Shown: positions 9,101 to 12,412 of the stretch, in pieces | How the letters are laid out: each line of letters opens with the position of its first letter | How positions within the stretch are numbered: position 1 is the stretch's first letter | DNA from: Eggerthellaceae bacterium | GTDB lineage: Bacteria; Actinomycetota; Coriobacteriia; Coriobacteriales; Eggerthellaceae | DNA: 12,412 bases | Assembly: GCA_003452695.1 (NCBI GenBank) | Contig: DMNP01000282.1 | Span: forward strand, 1 to 12,412 | Reading direction: 5' to 3' | The notes under the pieces: generated by a model | Database searches by the model: none | Told to the model about the DNA's origin: nothing | The model's input: the letters and a program-made list of their open reading frames with translations, nothing else | Program-made: the position numbers and the translations under genes

Positions 9101-9485
9101 CGCGCGCGAGGGCGGCGATCTCGGCCTTGCAGGAAGCATGGCGGTCGTCCTGCGCGAACAGGCCGAAGGGGATCGAAGGAATCGGGTCGTCGCCGGGCTC
9201 CAGCTGCACGATTATCGTCACACGCTTGCCTGCCGCTTCGTCGAGCTGCGGGTCCGCGGGCTGCTCGCCCCCCTGGCCCGAGGCTGCGCGCCCATCGGGG
9301 GCGAGCAGGTCCCGCACGTCGAAGCTGGGCGCTTCCCGCACACCCGGACGGGCGTCCTCCCCTTCCCCTTGCGCGGCCAAGGCCGGCACGGCACCGCCAA
9401 GGCCAAGCGATATCGCCATGATGCCCGACATGCCCGCCCCGACGAAGCGGCGCAGCAGGTTGTTCAACGCGTCCTTACGAAACAT
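3147..9485 (-). CDS. Giant secreted subtilisin-family (S8) protease fused to BspA-like leucine-rich repeats
   Basis: A 2112-residue secreted protease. In order: a signal peptide (1-37, cleavage after ALA in PALAAQ); an I9-type propeptide (about 88-196); the S8 catalytic domain with Asp284 in AILDSGFDTG, His353 in DHGAHVAG, oxyanion Asn448 in SEGNSY and Ser686 in SGTSMATPH; and a PA-like insert (about 490-630) between Asn and Ser, as in lactocepins and C5a peptidases. Fn3-like and Ig-like domains (about 775-1170) follow, then an LRR_5/BspA-type array (about 1186-1740), a further beta-rich region, a Ser/Asp/Pro linker (about 1933-1957) and a lysine-rich C-terminal module (1960-2112). All catalytic residues are intact, so an active enzyme is expected; the target protein is unknown. 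The ATG at 9485 is chosen because GGGGGG precedes it by three bases and the signal peptide starts well there; a GTG at 9515 would add ten residues without support. It lies 45 bases after the NEAT/propeller gene with no terminator between, so the two are probably co-transcribed. No LPXTG or TM anchor is visible. Confidence 0.95.
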   Translation of the reverse strand: MFRKDALNNLLRRFVGAGMSGIMAISLGLGGAVPALAAQGEGEDARPGVREAPSFDVRDLLAPDGRAASGQGGEQPADPQLDEAAGKRVTIIVQLEPGDDPIPSIPFGLFAQDDRHASCKAEIAALARAFDQAHGSDGASELGGLVVQGDSDGGIEEVADYANAIDGFAVRAPAGILDGIREIDGVKRAFVERVFTVGDSGNASDAAQATSADADVTRMGASAGKATAEAGAPGALSATGLQVPPDDAGLADDAFVPANESALNMTGAQAVAQKGDGQVIAILDSGFDTGHDAFGGALDEAKVAWSRETAQIRRGACAQGGRDAVYVSPKVPFAYDYGDGDANVVPSNGGLDHGAHVAGIAAANGGETRGTAPNAQLVLMKVANDFTGSIRESALLSALDDAVALRPDVLSMSLGSDGGFSAEDSDVMNDAFAKLESQGTTVCISEGNSYTSAKGNRTGQDLAPASDPDVGLSSGPATSVHAAAVASLENARELPCFAAADGRAIPYVEGDRGEGTGFQLFENLQEGTYEYVDAGLGTQGECDALKARYGNLRGKIAIAEDRQVSSGSGLVMSGNRAANLDALRPAAIILYNSAKGALDAKAVNSVNRPVACISYEDGKALANAAVKAITVQKGLTKTPTADYAVNAFSSWGTTPELSLKPDVAAPGGTIYSSVLNNEYGVKSGTSMATPHFAGLCALVREYVAADAKFAQMGADEKRDVVTQLLMSTARPLKNLSTENGYYSPRQQGAGSVDVSQAIATPVFATVDGAEKAAFPKAELGESAQGRWSFTIRLHNLGDTARRYEPATVALAETMADGLFQQVSENYAGAGVDVSYGGPAYDAESGTVVVPAGATASYTVSLSCDDSFKAALSEAVNGTFVEGFALLQAKDDDGVDLSVPYLGFYGDWSAAPVFDAPLSPQGDARRYAPRIVSASTQEQLGANPLAPAGTGTADPARAVMSCVDSEAAPNAVEPLVSLLRGARTLRFTYADAEGRAVRSYSYDYVPKSTKDDTHLDGLVPKPLFTGVDDQGNPVEDGAYTLNVSAETAGPGSQEQSSSFPFVKDTEAPEIAQATVQGEGDGARVAVVVNEGSFLAAIDFVNPSTGNYYKRVMADEGLESVNPDGTRSYSFEVPLENVRQAWVDAGNDAADFPAVPLVAAWDFGLNHQLSEASAESDGFVVDAATGELTAYRGNSSVVVVPDGVSSIAAGAFKGCTAKAIVVPASVRSIGDEAFAATKNLQQVSFQDSDDSPSCLESIGASAFSESSVRDLVLPRSLASLGNGAFSKSGLASIRLPESLKALPALAFSESSVSRVHLPVGLETIGTSAFESCSDLAWVGYEDDRGEHGGLPPSVRTIGDDAFRKSGISTLVLNDGLRSIGSEAFAESALGSLVLPDSVSDLHANALADMKRLTNLVLGAGVAQERVQAAVAGCTSLQAVQASGASTELTSRDGVLFSADGETLVLYPTGRAGAYSAPAQVRTIGARAFRDSSVMSVSFQGSIDLVGEGAFAGSAVQSVDLGPVRAVGDGAFANCSSLSDVDFSAATSLASIGAGAFSPSTPLARVMLPDSVAAVGAAAFANNASLTSVRLGSSFCDDYSSVFAGCDNVSTLQVSPENAQYEVDGCVLYRKADNGYFLQRSLPAGHLLSYEVKEGTVTIGPNAFSGNSDLASLVLPEGLTSIQTAAFAGCASLQSVVFPDSLESVTGFHHTSLKAVEFGTKIREIKSSAFNGHNPSQIIVRGGQSGTYQSSIENGDDQQPLKSAYFGEGMKSADFSAGSIAPPAVVVVPSTMTSLRFSVPSSGLAYEVGDVVVYAPRDTAGWKAAKAALELIGADVSSQLRQREALAVAARGEYDAAVGSVNVMAQATGGALSKLQSQYDYRFIAVGPAGRRVLGDWSQQPTFAGACAADEKVLCEARDATGITASAYAVLENAQSGGGSSDSPDSADAASPSDGQPSAQMPKIVKGKTYRQASQAYKVVQVATERAAGVVTFVRARNAKNIVVPDAVKLSDGKPYAVKRVAAKAFTSSKIRRVTLGKNVQALAKQAFGKSKAQVVVLKTKKLARKSVKGCFKGSSVRTVKVAVGSTKANKRYAAKYQKVFTKKTCGRSVTVMHS
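4266..5930 (-). repeat. LRR_5 (BspA-like) repeat array within the giant protease
   Basis: Residues about 1186-1740 contain roughly sixteen repeats of 20-25 residues built on 'L.LP.sv.sIG..AF..s.l..v'. Clear copies include SVRSIGDEAF, LESIGASAF, LASLGNGAF, LETIGTSAF, VRTIGDDAF, LRSIGSEAF, VRTIGARAF and LTSIQTAAF. Two family-typical interruptions of the form 'DGVLFSADGETLVLYP' are present near 1450-1465 and, more diverged (DGCVLYRKADNGYFLQR), near 1621-1637. Such arrays usually mediate protein-protein or host-surface binding. The repeats are degenerate at DNA level, so recent tandem expansion is unlikely. Confidence 0.9.
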
Positions 9486-9530
9486 GTTCCCCCCGTTTCT
9501 TGCAAATGCGTGCACAGGACCGGCTTCGAG

Positions 9531-12326
9531 CTACTTCACGCGCACCTTCTTGCCCGAATTGGCTTTCGCGAACATCGCCTTGTAGGCCGTCCTCTTGGCC
9601 TTGGGCACCTTCAGCGTGCGCACGCTGGAACCTTTAAGGCTTCCCTTCACGGATGCCTTCTTCAGCTTCTTGGTCTGCACGACGACGGTCTTCAGCGAAC
9701 CGGCCTTCTTGAACGCGCCGGCCTTGATGGTCTTCACGTTCTTCCCCACCGTTACCTGGGCCAGCTTCGCCATGCCTGCGAACGCGCCCGAAGAGATGGT
9801 CTTTGCCTTGGCACCGATGGTCACCTTGGTCACGTATCCGGGCTTGCCGCCCTTCTTGGCGATGGCCGCCTTCACCGCCTTGGCGTTCACGGTGGCCACG
9901 TTCACGGTTACGCTCTTCACCTTCCGCGCCTTGGCATCGGCGTCCTGCGCGTCCTTTGCGTCCTGCGCGTCCTTTGCGGCCCGCACGCAGGATTCGGCGT
10001 GCTGCAACGTCTTCAACGCCTCTGCTGAAACCAGCGCCTTCTGGCTTTCGCTCAGGGCGTCGTATGCGGCGCGCGCCGCGACAACGGCTTGCGCATCGGA
10101 TGCGCCCGGGTTCTCAGGCAACTCGCTCAGGGAAGATTCGAACTGGGATGCCGCCTGCCGGTCGGCCTTCAGCTGGGCCAGGGCCGCTTCCAGCGCCTGC
10201 AGCTTCGCCACGCAGCCGGCGGGCACGAGCGCGGTCGCCTCGGCGTTCAGGGCGTCGAATTCGGCACGCGCCGTGGCGATTGCGGGCTCGTCGGACTCGG
10301 AGACATCGTCAGGCGCGGGCAGGGCGTTTATCAGCCCTTCCACCGCAGCAGCGCTTTCCGCGTCGAACGCCCGCTGCACGTCGCCTTCGTCCTTCTTGCT
10401 GGACCAGACCAAGACGGCATCGGAGCCGCCGCGCGCCAGGCCTTCCAGATCGACGTCGGAGGAATCGCTTTGGGCGAAGAAGACGTAGCCGCCGCTTGCC
10501 GTTACGGCCATGCCGGCGGCGTAGTCGTTCTTCGACCCGCCGAACGTGCGCAGCAGCGTGCGGTGGCCCGCCTTGTCGTACAGGGCCACGTACACGTCTT
10601 GCTGTCCCTTGGCCTGCTGCGTGAAGTCCAGGTCCTTGCCCTGCCCGCCCCCGAGCACGGCATAGCCCGCCGGTGTCTCGGCAACGTAGAGCGCTTCGGT
10701 GGCCTGGGTGGCCTTGTGCGTGTCGACCCAGGCAACCGACCCGTCCGCATTGCACTTCAGCGCATAGCCGTTGGCGGCCTTCGCGCCGATGGGGCTTGCC
10801 GAGAACACGCCATCGGACGATTGCGTGGACCCCGTCGCGATGAACCCGCCATCGTCTGTGGGCAGGATGCTGCCCATGGTCTCGTTGGCGGCAGACCCGC
10901 CGTACGAATGCGACGCGATCACCGCGCCGGCGGCGTCGAATTCCAGGACGTACAGGTCGAACGTGTTGGACTCGCCGCCGAAGCGCCCCAGGCTGCCCAG
11001 AAGCGTGCCCTCCGGGGCCACGGTGTAGGACCCGGCCATCAGGTAGGTGCCCCGCGGCGTTTCGGCGACCGCACCGTCGGTGTCGACAATCGACCCGCCG
11101 GTCACGACGGCATGCCATTCCTCTTCGCCCGCCGGGCCGTATTTCACGACCACGGTGTTCACGACGCTCTTCAGCTCGTCGGCGTACGTGCCGGTGTAAT
11201 TCGCGCCCTTCAGCACCTCGGCCACCGCTATGCAGCCGCCGTCCGACGTGGCCGCCACGCCGTCGTATTGGCATGCCTGCGAGCTGCTGATGGCGCGGAC
11301 CCACTGCACCTTGCCGTTGGCGCCGTGCTTTGCCACGAAAGCGTTTCGCGTGCCTTCGGTGCCCTCCATGGCCAGGCCAGCGAAGTCGCCCAAATCGTCG
11401 CCTTCGTCGGATTGGAAGTACCCGCAGGAGAAGAACGCCGAATCGTCGCATGCGGACACGTCGAACACGCTCACCCGTTTGGGGCCTGTCAGGTATGTGG
11501 TGCCGAGCACTTCGCCTTCGGGCGAGCAGACGCAGACGTACGCCTGCGCGGTTGCCGACGCATGGCCCGCGAAGCTCTGGTCGGTCGATGCGGTGTCGCC
11601 CGCTATGACGATCTGCCCGTTGGGAAGCGCGACCAGGGCATTGGCCCCATCGGCACCCGACCCGCCGATAACCGCCACCGAATCGGCCGGGAACTTGGTC
11701 ACGGACGAATCGATGACGGGAAACTCCGGGGCGCTTTCAGCCGGTGCCATCTGTGCCGTGTCGAAGACCAGGCGGACGTTGGCCATGAACATGTCCAGGT
11801 GGAACACGAGTGCCGTGTCCAGCGATGCCGTGGACATTACGACCGTCTTCACCTGCGTGGCCTTGTCGTACACGTCGCTGTCGGCCGCGACCATCGTGCC
11901 GTCGCCGTTCTTGTCGTAGGTGGCGGCGCCGAGCGATCCCGCGTATATCGTGCTGCCCATGATGGGCGCGTTCACGAAATACACGGACACGCGGTAGCCG
12001 CCTTCGACTTCCTGGGCATAGGCAACCGGATGCATGACCGGCGATGCCATGGATGCCTCGTCGGCATCCAGCTTCAGCATGGACACGGGCACGGTGTAGG
12101 CCCCCGCATCCGCCTGCCCGGCCAGCGCCCGCTGCGGCGATGCCGCTTCCAGCTGCGCCGCATTCGCGGCCTGCACCCAATCGCCCGGTGCGGCGAATGC
12201 GCGCACCGGTCCGTGCAGCGTTGCCGTCAGCGCCACCGCAAGGACGAGGGCGCAGAGCGCCGAAACCATGCGCAAACCCGACCTTTCATGCCCTGCGTGC
12301 AAGGTGCTTGCTTTCTTCTCCCCCAC
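9531..12326 (-). CDS. Secreted surface protein: NEAT-like domain, seven-repeat beta-propeller, helical repeats, basic C-terminal module
   Basis: A 931-residue secreted protein. Residues 1-45 are a signal peptide with hydrophobic core 20-38 and cleavage after RAFA. Residues about 75-190 look like a NEAT domain: YTVPVSMLKLDADEASM, then MHPVAYAQEVEGGYRVSVYF, ending ANVRLVFD; NEAT domains bind haem at Gram-positive surfaces. Residues about 215-645 hold seven repeats of 57-67 residues centred on 'a..T.DGGfi..Gst' (for example at 227, 287, 354, 416, 481, 543 and 600), as expected for a seven-bladed propeller. Residues about 650-785 are two helical repeats ('AI.tARAeFDALn', 'VVAARAAYDALSESQKALV'). 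From about 800 on is a lysine-rich LRR-like module matching the end of the downstream protease. The usual NEAT haem Tyr motif (YxxxY) is absent. The GTG start at 12326 is favoured by AAGGGAG six bases upstream. Function unknown; ligand binding at the cell surface is the best guess. Confidence 0.9.
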   Translation of the reverse strand: MGEKKASTLHAGHERSGLRMVSALCALVLAVALTATLHGPVRAFAAPGDWVQAANAAQLEAASPQRALAGQADAGAYTVPVSMLKLDADEASMASPVMHPVAYAQEVEGGYRVSVYFVNAPIMGSTIYAGSLGAATYDKNGDGTMVAADSDVYDKATQVKTVVMSTASLDTALVFHLDMFMANVRLVFDTAQMAPAESAPEFPVIDSSVTKFPADSVAVIGGSGADGANALVALPNGQIVIAGDTASTDQSFAGHASATAQAYVCVCSPEGEVLGTTYLTGPKRVSVFDVSACDDSAFFSCGYFQSDEGDDLGDFAGLAMEGTEGTRNAFVAKHGANGKVQWVRAISSSQACQYDGVAATSDGGCIAVAEVLKGANYTGTYADELKSVVNTVVVKYGPAGEEEWHAVVTGGSIVDTDGAVAETPRGTYLMAGSYTVAPEGTLLGSLGRFGGESNTFDLYVLEFDAAGAVIASHSYGGSAANETMGSILPTDDGGFIATGSTQSSDGVFSASPIGAKAANGYALKCNADGSVAWVDTHKATQATEALYVAETPAGYAVLGGGQGKDLDFTQQAKGQQDVYVALYDKAGHRTLLRTFGGSKNDYAAGMAVTASGGYVFFAQSDSSDVDLEGLARGGSDAVLVWSSKKDEGDVQRAFDAESAAAVEGLINALPAPDDVSESDEPAIATARAEFDALNAEATALVPAGCVAKLQALEAALAQLKADRQAASQFESSLSELPENPGASDAQAVVAARAAYDALSESQKALVSAEALKTLQHAESCVRAAKDAQDAKDAQDADAKARKVKSVTVNVATVNAKAVKAAIAKKGGKPGYVTKVTIGAKAKTISSGAFAGMAKLAQVTVGKNVKTIKAGAFKKAGSLKTVVVQTKKLKKASVKGSLKGSSVRTLKVPKAKRTAYKAMFAKANSGKKVRVK

Positions 12327-12339
12327 AACATGCTCCCTT
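12324..12339 (-). promoter_or_regulatory. Shine-Dalgarno and GTG start of the NEAT/propeller gene
   Basis: The transcript reads AAGGGAG, CATGTT, GTG. The AAGGGAG heptamer is identical to that before the ABC ATPase. An ATG (12329-12331) lies inside the spacer but is out of frame and only one base after the heptamer, so the in-frame GTG is the better start. No convincing -10/-35 pair is visible between here and the window edge. Confidence 0.6.
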
Positions 12340-12362
12340 CGATAAAACGGCGAGTGGTCTTC

Positions 12363-12412
12363 CTATTGAATTCCTTTGTTGCGTCGCTTGGGCGCCCGCT
12401 GGCGTTCGCGGC
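12363..12412 (-). CDS. Possible C-terminal tail of an upstream gene
   Basis: One minus-strand frame is open from the window edge for 15 codons (RERQRAPKRRNKGIQ) and ends in TAG at 12363-12365, 36 bases before the GTG of the next gene. A basic tail with such spacing would suit an upstream operon member, which would also explain the lack of a visible promoter. Fifteen codons are too few for identification, and another frame is also open here, so this is only a suggestion. Confidence 0.25.
   Translation of the reverse strand, partial: RERQRAPKRRNKGIQ

Noticed and set aside
9486..9515. GTG start extending the protease by ten residues
   Set aside because: The ATG at 9485 has a G-run ribosome binding site three bases upstream and gives a standard signal peptide; the extension puts that G-run inside the coding region.
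8418..10028. Long plus-strand open frame (536 codons) crossing two minus-strand genes
   Set aside because: Its Arg/His/Gly-rich translation, lack of domain signals and overlap of two well-supported genes mark it as an antisense shadow of GC-rich coding DNA.
1..12412. CRISPR array, tRNA or rRNA genes
   Set aside because: I saw no regularly spaced direct repeats of CRISPR type and no tRNA or rRNA signatures on either strand.

Overview
The window is GC-rich, with G or C dominating third codon positions, and every supportable gene lies on the minus strand. The gene content suggests an anaerobic gut actinobacterium of the Coriobacteriia, most likely Eggerthellaceae: very long secreted proteins with BspA-type leucine-rich repeats and lysine-rich C-termini, a Ser/Ala-linker lipoprotein, and a long-ectodomain FtsX/DUF214 ABC system. 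The taxonomy is inferred from style; there is no rRNA or marker gene here.

Read in transcription order (right to left), the right part holds a two-gene cluster of surface proteins. The first (9531-12326, 931 aa) has a signal peptide, a NEAT-like haem-binding-type domain, seven beta-propeller-like repeats, two helical repeats and a basic C-terminal module. The second, only 45 bases downstream (3147-9485, 2112 aa), is a subtilisin-family (S8) protease with I9 propeptide, complete Asp/His/Ser triad, PA insert and Fn3-like domains. It is fused to a long LRR_5 (BspA-like) array and ends in the same basic C-terminal module. A perfect palindromic terminator follows at 3104-3142. Neither protein shows an LPXTG sortase signal, so the shared module is a candidate surface-retention device. 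Together they look like a co-expressed surface machine, possibly binding or degrading host protein and perhaps capturing haem.

The middle holds a monocistronic lipoprotein gene (2130-2891) with an extended -10 type promoter candidate, a strong Shine-Dalgarno, a Ser/Ala-rich linker made partly of 21-bp tandem repeats, and its own intrinsic terminator (2078-2106).

Between it and the next operon is a perfect 31-bp inverted repeat with a 37-bp spacer (1974-2072). It looks like a paired REP/BIME-type mobile palindrome.

The left part is an ABC operon: an ATPase (1139-1840) followed after 17 bases by the N-terminal part of a large FtsX-like permease (1-1121, running off the window). The 17-base gap is almost entirely a small GC hairpin. 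The ABC promoter candidate and the lipoprotein promoter candidate share 12 of 13 bases around the -10 box.

The right edge (12363-12412) may carry the last codons of another minus-strand gene, which would extend the surface-protein operon upstream.
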